From: Lineus longissimus
Lineage: Eukaryota > Nemertea > Pilidiophora > Heteronemertea > Lineidae
DNA length: 64,000 nucleotides
NCBI RefSeq assembly: GCF_910592395.1
Contig: NC_088315.1
Span: 7,630,501-7,694,500 of the forward strand
Direction of reading: 5' to 3'
The position numbers were made by a program, and so were the translations under genes. Position 1 is the stretch's first letter. The number at the start of each line of letters is the position of its first letter. Positions 1-14,959 of this stretch are shown here, one piece after another. A model generated the notes under the pieces. It did not search any database, had not been told where the DNA came from, and worked only from the letters and a program-made list of their open reading frames with translations.

Positions 1-3000
1 AGCAAAATATCGATATCAATGCTAATTAACCATTTATTCTTCCAAATATCACGAAATGACAACTTGGACACGTTCTCAAAATATCTAAAGTTTTTGAAAA
101 AGTTTCTTGACGACATGGAAGACAATGTCAGTCTGAGTACTGAACCAAGATTTGGGGTGAAAATATCAAAGTCTAGTTGATTGAGAGGGAATATCGTTTT
201 CGTGATATTATGAAGAATTACTGCCAAACCAGCATTGATATAAAAATTTCGCTTTAACATCTATCAGATTATGTATCTGTCATCAATATCTCGCATTTTC
301 AGCGTTATATCACGCACAGTTTGCGGATGCACACCACTTTAAAAATACCTTGTACCCAGGTCTTACAGGCTTTCCAGTCCTATACATTCATGCTCATGGA
401 TGGGCATATAGGCCCTGGATCCAAGGCCCCTTTTTGAGTTTGATGGCAGAATTTTGCAAAAATTTACCTAATATTTGAAAAACCATGAAGCGGTTGGAAT
501 TTTGAGTTGATTTTTGCATGCAGCATCTGTACGACATCAACAACTACACTGGCAGTGTTTTATTGGTTCTGACATGTCTAGATATCAGTTATAACAATAC
601 ATTGTATATAATTATGGGTCATTTTTGGATGGATGTTCAGGGCAAACACGAGCGACACTAAAATGCTGAACATTTTGGAACGTAATGATAGATACATAAT
701 CTGATTGATGCTAAAGCGAAATATCGATATCAATGCTAATTAACCATTTATTCTTCCAAATATCACGAAATGACAACTTGGACACGTTCTCAAAATATCT
801 AAATTTTTTGAAAAAATTTCTTGACGACATGGAAGACAATGTCAGTCTGAGTACTGAACCAAGATTTGGGGTGAAAATATCAAAGTCTAGTTGATTGAGA
901 GGGAATATCGTTTTCGTGATATTTTGAAGAATTACTGCCAAACCAGCATTGATATAAAAATTTCGCTTTAACATCTATCAGATTATGTATCTATCATCAA
1001 TATCTCGCATTTTCAGCGTTATATCACGCACAGTTTGCGGATGCAGACGACTTTAAAAATACCTTGTACCCAGGTCTTACAGGCTTTCAGTCCTATACAT
1101 TCATGCTCATGGATGGTCATAAAGGCCCTGGATCCAAGGCCCCTTTTTGAGTTTGATGGCAAAATTTTGCAAAAATTTACCAAATAGTTGAAAAACCATG
1201 AAGCGGTTGGAATTTTGAGCTGATTTTTGCATGCAGCATCTGTACGCCATCAACAACTACACTGGCAGTGTTTTATTGGTTCTGACATGTCTAGATATCA
1301 ATTATAACAATACATTGTATATAATTATGGGTCATTTTTGGATGGATGTTCAGGGCAAACACGAGCGACACTAAAATGCTGAACATTTTGGAACGTAATG
1401 ATAGATACATAATCTGATTGATGCTAAAGCGAAATATCGATATCAATGCTAATTAACCATTTATTCTTCCAAATATCACGAAATGACAACTTGGACACGT
1501 TCTCAAAATATCTAAAGTTTTTGAAAAAGTTTCTTGACGACATGGAAGACAATGTCAGTCTGAGTACTGAACCAAGATTTGGGGTGAAAATATCAAAGTC
1601 TAGTTGATTGAGAGGGAATATCGTTTTCGTGATATTATGAAGAATTACTGCCAAACCAGCATTGATATAAAAATTTCGCTTTAACATCTATCAGATTATG
1701 TATCTGTCATCAATATCTCGCATTTTCAGCGTTATATCACGCACAGTTTGCGGATGCACACCACTTTAAAAATACCTTGTACCCAGGTCTTACAGGCTTT
1801 CCAGTCCTATACATTCATGCTCATGGATGGGCATATAGGCCCTGGATCCAAGGCCCCTTTTTGAGTTTGATGGCAGAATTTTGCAAAAATTTACCTAATA
1901 TTTGAAAAACCATGAAGCGGTTGGAATTTTGAGTTGATTTTTGCATGCAGCATCTGTACGACATCAACAACTACACTGGCAGTGTTTTATTGGTTCTGAC
2001 ATGTCTACATATCAATTATAACAATACATTGTATATAATTATGGGTCATTTTTGGATGGATGTTCAGGGCAAACACGAGCGACACTAAAATGCTGAACAT
2101 TTTGGAACGTAATGATAGATACATAATCTGATTGATGCTAAAGCAAAATATCGATATCAATGCTAATTAACCATTTATTCTTCCAAATATCACGAAATGA
2201 CAACTTGGACACGTTCTCAAAATATCTAAAGTTTTTGAAAAAGTTTCTTGACGACATGGAAGACAATGTCAGTCTGAGTACTGAACCAAGATTTGGGGTG
2301 AAAATATCAAAGTCTAGTTGATTGAGAGGGAATATCGTTTTCGTGATATTATGAAGAATTACTGCCAAACCAGCATTGATATAAAAATTTCGCTTTAACA
2401 TCTATCAGATTATGTATCTGTCATCAATATCTCGCATTTTCAGCGTTATATCACGCACAGTTTGCGGATGCACACCACTTTAAAAATACCTTGTACCCAG
2501 GTCTTACAGGCTTTCCAGTCCTATACATTCATGCTCATGGATGGGCATATAGGCCCTGGATCCAAGGCCCCTTTTTGAGTTTGATGGCAGAATTTTGCAA
2601 AAATTTACCTAATATTTGAAAAACCATGAAGCGGTTGGAATTTTGAGTTGATTTTTGCATGCAGCATCTGTACGACATCAACAACTACACTGGCAGTGTT
2701 TTATTGGTTCTGACATGTCTACATATCAATTATAACAATACATTGTATATAATTATGGGTCATTTTTGGATGGATGTTCAGGGCAAACACGAGCGACACT
2801 AAAATGGTGAAAATTTTGGAACGTAATGATAGATACATAATCTGATTGATGCTAAAGCGAAATATCGATATCAATGCTAATTAACCATTTATTCTTCCAA
2901 ATATCACGAAATGACAACTTGGACACGTTCTCAAAATATCTAAAGTTTTTGAAAAAGTTTCTTGACGACATGGAAGACAATGTCAGTCTGAGTACTGAAC

Positions 3001-6000
3001 CAAGATTTGGGGTGAAAATATCAAAGTCTAGTTGATTGAGAGGGAATATCGTTTTCGTGATATTATGAAGAATTACTGCCAAACCAGCATTGATATAAAA
3101 ATTTCGCTTTAACATCTATCAGATTATGTATCTGTCATCAATATCTCGCATTTTCAGCGTTATATCACGCACAGTTTGCGGATGCACACCACTTTAAAAA
3201 TACCTTGTACCCAGGTCTTACAGGCTTTCCAGTCCTATACATTCATGCTCATGGATGGGCATATAGGCCCTGGATCCAAGGCCCCTTTTTGAGTTTGATG
3301 GCAGAATTTTGCAAAAATTTATCTAATATTTGAAAAACCATGAAGCGGTTGGAATTTTGAGTTGATTTTTGCATGCAGCATCTGTACGACATCAACAACT
3401 ACACTGGCAGTGTTTTATTGGTTCTGACATGTCTAGATATCAATTATAACAATGCATTGTATATCATTTTGGGTCATTTTTGGATGGATGTTCAGGGCAA
3501 ACACGAGCGACACTAAGATGGTGAAAATTTTGGAACGTAATAATAGATACATAATCTGATTGATGCTAAAGCGAAATATCGATATCAATGCTAATTAACC
3601 ATTTATTCTTCCAAATTTCACGAAATGACAATTTGGACATGCTCTCAAAATATCAAAAAATTTTGAAAAATGTCTCGATGACATGGAAGATAATGTCAGT
3701 CTGAGTACTGAACCAAGATTTGGGGTGAAAATATAAAAGTCTAGTTGATTGAGAGGGAATATCGTTTTCGTGATATTTTGAAGAATTACTGCCAAACCAG
3801 CATTGATATAAAAACTTCGCTTTAACATCTATCAGATTATGTATCTATCATCAATATCTCGCATTTTTAGCGTTATATCACGCACAGTTTGCGGATGCAG
3901 ACCACTTTAAAAATACCTTGTACCCAGGTCTTACAGGCTTTTCAGTCCTATACATTCATGCTCATGGATGGTCATATAGACCCTGGATCCAAGGCCCCTT
4001 TTTGAGTTTGATGGCAGAATTTTGCAAAAATTTACCAAATATTTGAAAAACCATGAAGCGGTTGGAATTTTGAGCTGATTTTTGCATGCAGCATCTGTAC
4101 GACATCAACAACTACACTGGCAGTGTTTTATTGGTTCTGACATGTCTAGATATCAATTATAACAATACATTGTATATAATTATGGGTCATTTTTGAATGG
4201 ATGTTCAGGGCAAACACGAGCGACACTAAAATGCTGAACATTTTGGAACGTAATGATAGATACATAATCTGATTGATGCTAAAGCGAAATATCGATATCA
4301 ATGCTAATTAACCATTTATTCTTCCAAATATCACGAAATGACAACTTGGACACGTTCTCAAAATATCTAAAGTTTTTGAAAAAATTTCTTGACGACATGG
4401 AAGACAATGTCAGTCTGAGTACTGAACCAAGATTTGGGGTGAAAATATCAAAGTCTAGTTGATTGAGAGGGAATATCGTTTTCGTGATATTTTGAAGAAT
4501 TACTGCCAAACCAGCATTGATATAAAAATTTCGCTTTAACATCTATCAGATTATGTATCTGTCATCAATATCTCGCATTTTCAGCGTTATATCACGCACA
4601 GTTTGCGGATGCACACCACTTTAAAAATACCTTGTACCCAGGTCTTACAGGCTTTCCAGTCCTATACATTCATGCTCATGGATGGGCATATAGGCCCTGG
4701 ATCCAAGGCCCCTTTTTGAGTTTGATGGCAGAATTTTGCAAAAATTTACCTAATATTTGAAAAACCATGAAGCGGTTGGAATTTTGAGTTGATTTTTGCA
4801 TGCAGCATCTGCACGACATCAACAACTACACTGGCAGTGTTTTATTGGTTCTGACATGTCTAGATATCAGTTATAACAATACATTGTATATAATTATGGG
4901 TCATTTTTGGATGGATGTTCAGGGCAAACACGAGCGACACTAAAATGCTGAACATTTTGGAACGTAATGATAGATACATAATCTGATTGATGCTAAAGCG
5001 AAATATCGATATCAATGCTAATTAACCATTTATTCTTCCAAATATCACGAAATGACAACTTGGACACGTTCTCAAAATATCTAAATTTTTTGAAAAAATT
5101 TCTTGACGACATGGAAGACAATGTCAGTCTGAGTACTGAACCAAGATTTGGGGTGAAAATATCAAAGTCTAGTTGATTGAGAGGGAATATCGTTTTCGTG
5201 ATATTTTGAAGAATTACTGCCAAACCAGCATTGATATAAAAATTTCGCTTTAACATCTATCAGATTATGTATCTATCATCAATATCTCGCATTTTCAGCG
5301 TTATATCACGCACAGTTTGCGGATGCAGACGACTTTAAAAATACCTTGTACCCAGGTCTTACAGGCTTTCAGTCCTATACATTCATGCTCATGGATGGTC
5401 ATAAAGGCCCTGGATCCAAGGCCCCTTTTTGAGTTTGATGGCAAAATTTTGCAAAAATTTATCTAATATTTGAAAAACCATGAAGCGGTTGGAATTTTGA
5501 GTTGATTTTTGCATGCAGCATCTGTACGACATCAACAACTACATTGGCAGTGTTTTATTGGTTCTGACATGTCTAGATATCAATTATAACAATTCATTGT
5601 ATATCATTTTGGGTCATTTTTGGATGGATTTTCAGGGCAAACACGAGCGACACTAAGATGCTGAAAATTTTGGAACGTAATGATAGATACATAATCTGAT
5701 TGATGCTAAAGCGAAATATCGATATCAATGCTAATTAACCATTTATTCTTCCAAATATCACGAAATGACAACTTGGACATGCTCTCAAAATATCAAAAAA
5801 TTTTGAAAAATATCTTGAGGACGTGGAAGACAATGTCGGTCTGAGTACTGAACCAAGATTTGGGGTGAAAATATCAATGTCTAGTTGATTGAGAGGGAAT
5901 ATCGTTTTCGTGATATTTTGAAGAATTACTGCCAAACCAGCATTGATATAAAAATTTCGCTTTAACATCTATCAGATTATGTATGTATCATCAATATCCC

Positions 6001-6560
6001 GCATTTTCAGCGTTATATCTCGCACAGTTTGCGGATGCAGACGACTTTAAAAATACCTTGTACCCAGGTCTTACAGGCTTTTCAGTCCTATACATTCATG
6101 CTCATGGATGGTCACATAGGCCCTGGATCCAAGGCCCCTTTTTGAGTTTGATGGCAGAATTTTGCAAAAATTTACCAAATATTTGAAAAACCATGAAGCG
6201 GTTGGAATTTTGAGCTGATTTTTGCAGGCAGCATCTGTACGACATCAACAACTACACTGGCAGTGTTTTATTGGTTCTGACATGTCTAGATATCAATTAT
6301 AACAATGCATTGTATATCATTTTGGGTCATTTTTGGATGGATGTTCAGGGCAAACACGAGCGACACTAAGATGGTGAAAATTTTGGAACGTAATAATAGA
6401 TACATAATCTGATTGATGCTAAAGCGAAATATCGATATCAATGCTAATTAACCATTTATTCTTCCAAATATCACGAAATGACAACTTGGACATGCTCTCA
6501 AAATATCAAAAAATTTTGAAAAATGTCTCGATGACATGGAAGATAATGTCAGTCTGAGTA
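1..6560. repeat. Satellite-like tandem array, 713-714 bp monomers
   Basis: The motif GATGCTAAAGCRAAATATCG recurs at 707, 1420, 2134, 2848, 3562, 4275, 4989, 5702 and 6415, so the spacing is 713 or 714 bp. The array is cut by the window start about 8 bases into a monomer and stops abruptly at 6560 inside the tenth unit. Monomers fall into subtypes. Units at 1420, 2134 and 2848 are nearly identical. Units at 707 and 4989 share private variants (CAGACGACTTT, GGTCATAAAGG). Units at 3562 and 6415 share another set (TGTCTCGATGACATGG). Minus-strand ORFs of 77-87 codons recur in the units but show no coding signature, so I treat the array as non-coding. Confidence 0.95.
685..997. repeat. Inverted-repeat module inside each satellite monomer
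   Basis: Within this monomer the left arm (about 685-770) is the imperfect reverse complement of the right arm (about 911-997). Outer ends pair as ATGATAGATACATAATCTGA, and inner parts share TTCTTCCAAATATCACGAAA-like sequence. The spacer is about 140 bp. The same module is present in every full monomer. It looks like a MITE or foldback element that was amplified with the satellite, or a palindrome needed for its amplification. I did not fold it. Confidence 0.8.
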
Positions 6561-9500
6561 CGACGACGGACGACGACGGACACTGCGCTGTTGTATAGAC
6601 CCCCATGCGGTGAGCCAAAAAGAACATGGTGATCATTTTGATATTTTTTTCCTGCGGGACTGCCGTATCGACGACTTCCTGACAACGTCACTTCTGCAAA
6701 TGTGACCCTGTTGAAGTGGGAAGCTATTTATTTACGAATGTTAAGTTCAGAGCTCGTGACAACTACCCGGGTTCAATATCACCTGGCCTGGTACCACGCA
6801 ATATGGAAGGATGATACCAAAGCATGAAACGCTCCAGGCCCAGTAAAATAGATAATTCAAGTTCTCCGCGCGCAACGGACGATACCAAGGTGTTCCAGCG
6901 ACGCCGAAGGCGTCTGGCAACGTTGCTATAAACGTCTAGGAATTGAGTGTCGCGTGCGTCCACAGAAGGTACATTCGGTGAGAAGAAACTATCAAAGATA
7001 TTCGTATGGACTCATTAGCGCGTGAAAGAGCTGATTATAGGTGAGACTATCGAAAACCACATCAATTAGCCGGGGCAGGTGAGATAATGGGAGGGGAGAG
7101 AAGGCGTGTCGTGTTTAGAGATGTCACGCAAGACTCTCCATCTCCGGACTGTGGGTGGTCTGGCTAACCAAACACGGTCAATGAGAAGATTCATCGAAAG
7201 AATACGGGCTGGTAAAGACACTCTGTAGACCATCGACAAACCAGGCGCAAACTCTTCTTGTTAATTCCAACAACGGGTCGAACTTGCAAACACCGCAACT
7301 CTGATCCGAGCTCTGATCTGCTAAGCAAACTACCTTCCCCAGTCTTCGATAGCCCCTCAACCTTAAACCCACAAATTAATTCCATCCATGACTTCGATCA
7401 CTTTTCAAGGAGCCCGTTTACATCTCGCGATGGTTCGATCTCGCCAGTTTACACGAGAGTGCACTTCCATATCCGGCCCGAGAGCGCATGTCAAGAACCC
7501 TTGGCGACACTTGACTGGCCCGGTTCGCATTCTCAGCGAGACTATCGGCTTGGGCTCTTCTGGTGAAAGCTGTCATTCACTCACCATCGAAGTCGCCCAA
7601 CGCGATCGCAGCCTACTTTTTTTCGTTTATTTTTTTCTTAAGAGCATTGAAGAATAGATTTAGGGAAGAAGTCCATCTTTTTGCGGTTTCATAGTGAATG
7701 TATTATGATGCAGCTATCTCCTAAAATACTTATATATCTATGTAAGCAAATCTGTGCCCGGCGAATCTTGCAAGATTGATGTTGGTGGACACCAGCGGAC
7801 GTTGCCGGTGTGTACATATGTAGGGCCGTTGAATGATATACAACGCCGTGTAAATGTGACGAAGTTGTTCGAATTGGTTTTACTGTTTGAGTCCTCAGTT
7901 TCTAATCAGCCCTTGACAGCATAAGAGTGGCATTGAAAGATAAAATGAGATTGTCACCAATAATCAGTCCATTGACTGCAGATGAGCAATGATTTGCTTG
8001 ACTGTTTAGTGACGAAAGAGGATCACAGAGTTGGTTGATTATGGTCGTGTCTTAGTCCTGAGAGTTTCTGATCAGTTCTTGAAGTGTCTTACATGTACGG
8101 CGAGAGTTAGTCCGCGCACAATATGATTCCATAGTTCATGATTGCCAAACCCCAGAACAAAGTGAAAAAGGAGATCGCGACGAAGGAGGCCACGAACGTC
8201 AATAGCTCAGAGATGAGCGCAAAATAAAATCCTTTGTTCCCCGGACATAATATCTGCGGACATTTTAAACTTCCACACCAGTGTAACATTTGTCAGTGGT
8301 TGTTCCCCATATTGATACAGCGTTTCCATTCAAGAGATATCAAAGTCTTTGTTGCGTCCTTCGCCAACCTCATGACGTCATGCAGCGACCACTGGCACTA
8401 TATGACTTTTTAATGGGGGTAAACACAGAAAAACATGTCAATCTATATTTTACTTACAACATTCCCAAACAACTCGTAAAGGGAAACACTCGAAAACATT
8501 ACAGCAGCGGAGCAGAATTATTCTTCGCTGAACATGATCCACTCCTTGCCACCATCTCATTCAAAGACGTTCCCATCTCATCTCGCACCTTAAGCACATC
8601 TTCACGACTCCAAGTCGCATCGGAAACCGGGTACGTTTCAGCAGAGAGTGTAATTCACACCGGGTAAGGTAAACATACCAGGAACTTCTTCCCTCATCGA
8701 CGATCGAAGACACAAGAGGGAGGGGGCTGACTCGTATGAAATCTCAAGGAGCGAGAGACCGGCCGCAAGTCGTCCCGGGATGAGGCTGTGGTTCCCATCG
8801 CAACTATTTAATGTCGCTAGAGACAGTTTCAGGATAGTTAAAATATGCTTACATACACATTTATTTGATGGGTTGAAACACAGTTACGGAAATGCTGTCT
8901 TTTCGAGCTCTGAGTCTTGTGTGTCATGTTCCAAATAGCAGCTACATGTATTACATACATGTATTGCATACAAGCGGCCCAACATTCTTAAATGTAGTTT
9001 GTAGCCAAAGAATTTCCACACGCCGGGTACTTTCCTTTGAATGATCGCACATGTACCCCATCCCAATCCCCAAATACACCATCACTATATGTAGCAACCA
9101 TGGATTCGTGGTGCTATGAAGAACCTTAGGTGTGTTTGAATATCTTTTCATATCTTGCTGTTCCGTTCTTGGGAGTATTCATTTTCTTTAAATTCAGAAA
9201 AGTGAATAAAGCTACCGTCCATGCCCCGGGGAAAGCGCCTAATCGATGTTCTCAAGTCGTTGAGTAAACCTCAGCATCTCACTGACAAACACCGAGGAGG
9301 CTCGAGGAGGGAGCAGGAGTCCCGGCAAGTATCAAGTTAGGTTAGAACTTCAGGTGAATAGCTTCCGTATCGGTTTATCCTGGGAGCGACACCAACTGGC
9401 CTCCTTCACGGAAGTCACAGTGAGAGAACAAGAGTTTCTAGGAGCTCCAAGTAGACATTGTCGCGGGGCGGAGTGCGTCTTGCGAGAGTGAACGCCAGAG

Positions 9501-12500
9501 AGTTTGTTCGTTTGAAGTCGGCAAGTTGATGTAGCAAAGCAAAGAGGTACTTGATGGCACTAGGTAACTTTAAAGTTGGTAATAACACCGGTGTTTTTGC
9601 AAAACAAATTTCCAGAATGCTTAATGATGTCGATTGTAAACGAAATACATGTACATGTATGATATTGTTTAAGGAATTGATACATGTACAAAGTGGAGGT
9701 TTCCAAAAACCGCAGGCGCGGATCACCGCACCCTCTGGTAACTACGCTCGTCCCGGAGACAGAATCACCACCACGGATAAACCCCGTGGCCGCAATCTTG
9801 AGATCAGTGATTAAAATTTTATTTAAGCTATTGTCCGGCCCGTTCCAGTCACAGACCTAACCCCAGGAAACGCGTCAAACTACTGCTTGCCATCAAAATG
9901 ACTGCAGGGCCGAAAACTCCCCAGGAGACGGCAGGAAGCGGTTTGGCATTTTTTGTGGTTGGTGATAGGTTTCGTTTAATTGCCATTGCATAATTAAGAA
10001 TTACTACATTTAAAAGCCACTTAAAAAGACGCGTCAAAGTTGCTGAAGGCATAGCCTGAGATCTTAATTCATTTATAGCTTTGTTCTCTCAAAAAATGCC
10101 GTTTGAGTACATTGTCCGATGGCCATTTAAAGGCCATGGGCGTTGTCATTTACGTGGTGGACGGTTGGGGAGTTGCTCTGAGCGATACGTTCAAGATGAT
10201 GCCTTGCCTTATCGCAAAAAGGTACTCCGGCGGAACAATTCCCTGAATGTAAGGAGGTGTAAAAGTTATTCTATCTCACGAATAAAGTCCGGGGAATAGT
10301 AGATTTCATTGTAAAACCGCAATCTAACCAATTTCTATTTATTTAAATGTTTGGTAAATTACGAATTTGGGAGTGTTTCGTGACAGGATCATTGGGTTCC
10401 CTCTTAGAGTTAAATGCAACGGGTGCTTGAACATACGAGCTCCAACCGCAAGCCCGATTCCCGAGGCTCCGGACGCCACAGTCTCGACGGGCAGCGGGCA
10501 CCCAACCGCAAGCACGCCCGCGACGAGGACATCACGCATCCTCGGGCCATCCACTTAAACCATCTCACCATTCAAGTGCGAGGAATGAGCGCGGGGATCG
10601 TGCAGGTGATGAGGGAAGAGATATTGGAATTTCAATTGGTTTTGTTTATCAAATCAAAATTAATGGGAGGACACTTTGAAATTATCGGCAATTTGTGATG
10701 AAGTCATGAGGGCGAATCTCGATCGTTCTGCGATATCCTTTACATACGCATGCGCGCATGTAGAACATACAAGATGGAGATAAGTCCAAATACATGGACA
10801 TCCAGAAAGCCCAAGTATGTCTTTTAAAATTGTATTCCAAGGTTACCTTAACTAACATTGTATTTTTGATAATTTTTAAAAATAAACCGAGACCAATTTA
10901 TACGACGATAACGATAACGACGAAGATTTATTAGTATTGAAAAGGCGAATACTATACTTAATCTCTAAATGAGACGCACGAGGGCAACTTTCCCAAATTG
11001 GTGATTTGGAGTTGGTAGCATTTTTTGCCATACATGTGTGTTTGGTACTTACATCTATTCTTCAAAGTATCATCTAAAATTGAAATTTACAGATGAAGTT
11101 CATGTATGTATACATGTGTATTGTAATTTCTTCAAAGCAATGATACTTCATGTGTTTGCGAAGAAAGGGTCGAAGGTATCTCGATCGTTATATCTGACCA
11201 CGACAGATGATTCCTCCCCAACCACACAATTAAAAATCGCTAATGAAGCTGGATTGAAATTTGTGAATAAACAAACAGAACACTTGGCATCCCGGAGGCC
11301 AGATTTGGACAGAACGGCAATGTCTATGATTGTCCTTCGGCCCGTTGGCAATACCTCGGGGATAAAATCAAGGTAAGGGTACAAGGGTTTACCCTGGGGG
11401 CGGGATCTTTACCCACATGAAGCCGTAAGCTGTGTCCTCAGGCCCTTGACCAGCCGCATGCTACTAAGTATCTCATTTGGTTAGGAATACCGTTAAAGAT
11501 TGGCATCTGTTGTCTATAGTCTTTGTCTTTACATTGCACTCGGCCATGAATCCAATGGACGTGGAATTGAAGAAATTGAACTAAAGAATAGTTTGAAAGC
11601 AAAGAACGATACGGAAGTATAGCTTCGTAAAGCACTGACAGAAGTTGAAGATACTATATTAAACATGTTAAAAGCAAAGCAAACCCATCCTAAACGTTTG
11701 AAACTTTACTCAAGTTTATACTTTACTCAACTCAAGAATTAAAAAAAACACCAAAGCGTGAACAGTACAAATGTCGTTCGACTGTCGTTAGTATATGCTC
11801 ATTTGCTTTACTTTCGACTACAAATCGTATTTCCGATCTTGATCATGACAAAGATTTCTGACTAACGGTTTACTCATTGACCTGTGGCTGTGCTGACTAT
11901 CCTGTTCTCACATTCCCTTTATCCTCTTGAGTTTCGCCTGGCCTGCACCAAACTATGCAATTATCGTATCAAATACTAGCGAGACAATTAAATACCGGGC
12001 ATTTACACAGCCGAGTATCCGCGAAAAAAAAGTCCGAAAATGAGGACCGCGAGTGATAAACACATGTCGGTCCACGCAAATTTCCACACATCGTTTGCAT
12101 TTTGTCAAAGACCGCCGCAACATGAGTGGATCAAGGGAAGAGCGAAGAAGAGGAGGATTTTAGAAAATCCACCTTTTCATGTTGAAAGCTACATTGTTTT
12201 TAAGCTGGTGTTGGGGTGGAGATTTTCTTTGCCTGCAATAGCCAAGCTGTGGCGATATCAACCTTGTGTGAAATAGAGCGACATTTTTATTTCACACAAG
12301 CTTCAGATCACCATGATGTTGAATTCGTTGATAATTTTTTTTATGGTTGCCACTTTGATGGAGGACCTGCCAGCAATAAATTATACATTTTGTATATGAA
12401 ATACATTGTACCAACTTTTTTTCATATTTCTGTTTACCTCATCTGGAGATTTCATATTTTGAAAGTGACAGTATGTTGCGACTGGCTATTTTATTATTTA

Positions 12501-14959
12501 CCGAGTGTATAACCTACTTGAACATAACTTGGGATCGACTTATCAAGAAAAAGCCATTCCACGGGGCAATTTCTAACTTATTCCGGCGGTAGACTTCCCT
12601 TACCCCAGAAACCTGTTTGATACCCGCGCTGATCGTTGAATGGATACACCAGCGGTCACGGAAGAGGCTGGAGATAGTGTTACCATCACCACGGCTCTAA
12701 CCGTGTGATTACAATATCAAGTGAGAGGGCATTATGTCGCGCTCAATGGTTATTCAATGGTTATTAGGTTAAATGAACACCAATTAGAACAGAATTGAGA
12801 AAGAGGCGGAGAGCTGGAACAGGTTTGAAGAGTTTCAATTTCGGTAGATCTTTTGTGAGAAACCGGTTTGGGTGATTCTTTAATAGCAGGTTCAACTGAC
12901 TCACGGGCAGAAGTATTTCACACTAAGAACAATTTTCTATTCACCACTTTAAGTTGGAAAATAAATGTACATTCGGAATCTTCTGGCCACTTGTCAAGGG
13001 TGTAAAAACGGGCTCTTCCGTTTTAGGTTGCATCTTCCATTCTACGTTTGGTACACGACCCGAAAACGTAAAACATCCTGGATAATCAGCCCCCTGCAAT
13101 GACTCCCTCGACCGCGAGATACCAGGGGTCGGGATTTGAGTTACACCGGAACCTACACCGGACAATTCAAACATTAAAAACTGCTGACAATTACAAGTCC
13201 TATGCTAGTAATTTGTTCCGAAATCGATGCCAAGCAGCATTTGGCCTGATATCTACACCGTTCTTGAACACTGCAGCTATTGTTCAACCTGTGAGCGTTC
13301 AATCGCTGCTTTAAATTGTCATGAATTCTTAACGCGCTAACTTCAGCGGCACTTTGGCTGTGCATTTGTCCATCCCGGTCTCTTTATGGAGGAGCACTTG
13401 AATTAGTTGCTCACAAAACAAGGCAACGCTGCCTCCCATAGCCGCGAAACGCACGTCAACAATCCGAATATCGTCTGCTTGTCATCTGAATAGCCAATCA
13501 GCATCCGCGATCGGCTCGCGCCCACAGCTGTTTTTTCCCACGTAGACCTCGCCTCCATGATCGTCATACAAAGTGTACAAAGTGCAGAAGAAGTTGCACA
13601 AAACATACAATTTTGAATGAGAAATGAAATATGTTTGTAAATAATGTGGATGATTCCGATCATGAGTTATGAAATTGTAAGGTTTTGTTGTTTTCCTGGT
13701 ATCTTTTAACTTTGATGGACCGAGTTGTTCACTCAAGCACCTGGAGACGAGGTATGTGATGGTGACGGAACTTATTGGCGGCTCTCGGTCCTGGTCCGTC
13801 ACTTTTCACCGCACGAGACAACATATCAAAAGTCAGACTTGTAACAGGGTCGAAGCGCGAGGGAAGGATACACAATCGAGAGGAAAGACCCCGTTTTCAA
13901 TCTGGAGTTCTGTCGCGGCCCGTTCAAAATGTTGAGTCCAACGACTTCACAGGACGTGTTGGGTGAGTGACGTTATTTTCGTGTCGTCGCTTATTGCTTT
14001 TTAAAAATGAACAAAGATGGATTAATAACGAAAAATATACAAAATATCATTCTAAGTAGTCATAGTCAGGTAAATAATAACCGTTCTTTTCCAGTGAATT
14101 TGCAGCGTCAAGAATATTAACCTGTAGAAAACTGATTGGTATGATTTCACTTCTGAAAGGAACCACTTCGCTTCCTTTCAAAATGAGGACAAAATCGACA
14201 AAACCATCATTTTACACCGTGTTTTAAATACTCAGTCAGAGAAACCTGGTTGTCGTGCTATTGAAGCCGACTTGGATGCGAGTGAAACACCCCGCAAGAT
14301 GAAATTGGTGGTCATTTTTCAAAAATTGTTTGAACTGTGCCACCTCCATCTAGGAGAACATCCCTCCTCAATGTACGTTACATGTACATGCATACTTCTC
14401 CCTGACGATGTTTTATCCGCGTGTTTTACAATAGAATACTGTTATATTTTGACCTTTGATACTATTGCTATGTGTCGCCGTTATATTGATATGAGTACTC
14501 AAAAACCTGTGTACTGTCAAGAAAATATTCCTTTTTAATGATCGTCAAATGACCACTGTCATGTTACTAATGAGTAATCATGGCCGGTGTGAAAACAAAA
14601 CTTCGCCAATATTGCAGGTGGCCACGCCCCGGGTAAGCCACATCCGGCCCGCGGCCATATTGCCATCAAAAGATCACGTGGCACATAGAGAAAATGGCCG
14701 CCTGTGGCCATATTCCGGCCTTGGGCAGTAATTCTAATTGCAGTTTTGTCGAATGTACCACTTCTTTAATCCTATATTCATTTTTGAATATTCAAGACGG
14801 CCACGTGTCGCAGAAAAGGGTATTTAACTACTTACGGGCGTTGCCAAGAACAGACAGGTACCTTCTCAACTTCATTCAGGTCTCAGCATACGATTACGAT
14901 CACAGGCAAAAGTTTCCCTCGCAGAGTGTATGGATTGGCTATCACAAACCACGTTATAA
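6561..14959. other. Host DNA with no supportable gene
   Basis: After the satellite, sequence complexity becomes ordinary. ORFs here are at most 125 codons, show no recognisable domain, and lack convincing splice-site structure. Scattered TACATGTA motifs and CpG-rich patches are present, but I cannot assign function. Real exons shorter than about 60 codons could be missed. Confidence 0.5.

Noticed and set aside
1-6560. CRISPR-like array
   Set aside because: The 714-bp units have no unique spacers and the genome is eukaryotic; this is a satellite.
711-6636. Repeated minus-strand ORFs of 77-87 codons in each satellite unit
   Set aside because: They follow from the repeat itself. Units differ by frame-changing edits and the ORF overlaps the inverted arms; no protein signature.
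7258-7657. Overlapping plus-strand ORFs of 89-102 codons
   Set aside because: Two frames open at once in GC-richer DNA; no recognisable protein.
8290-8667. 125-codon plus-strand ORF
   Set aside because: No domain, no splice context and no coding bias that I can see; likely chance.
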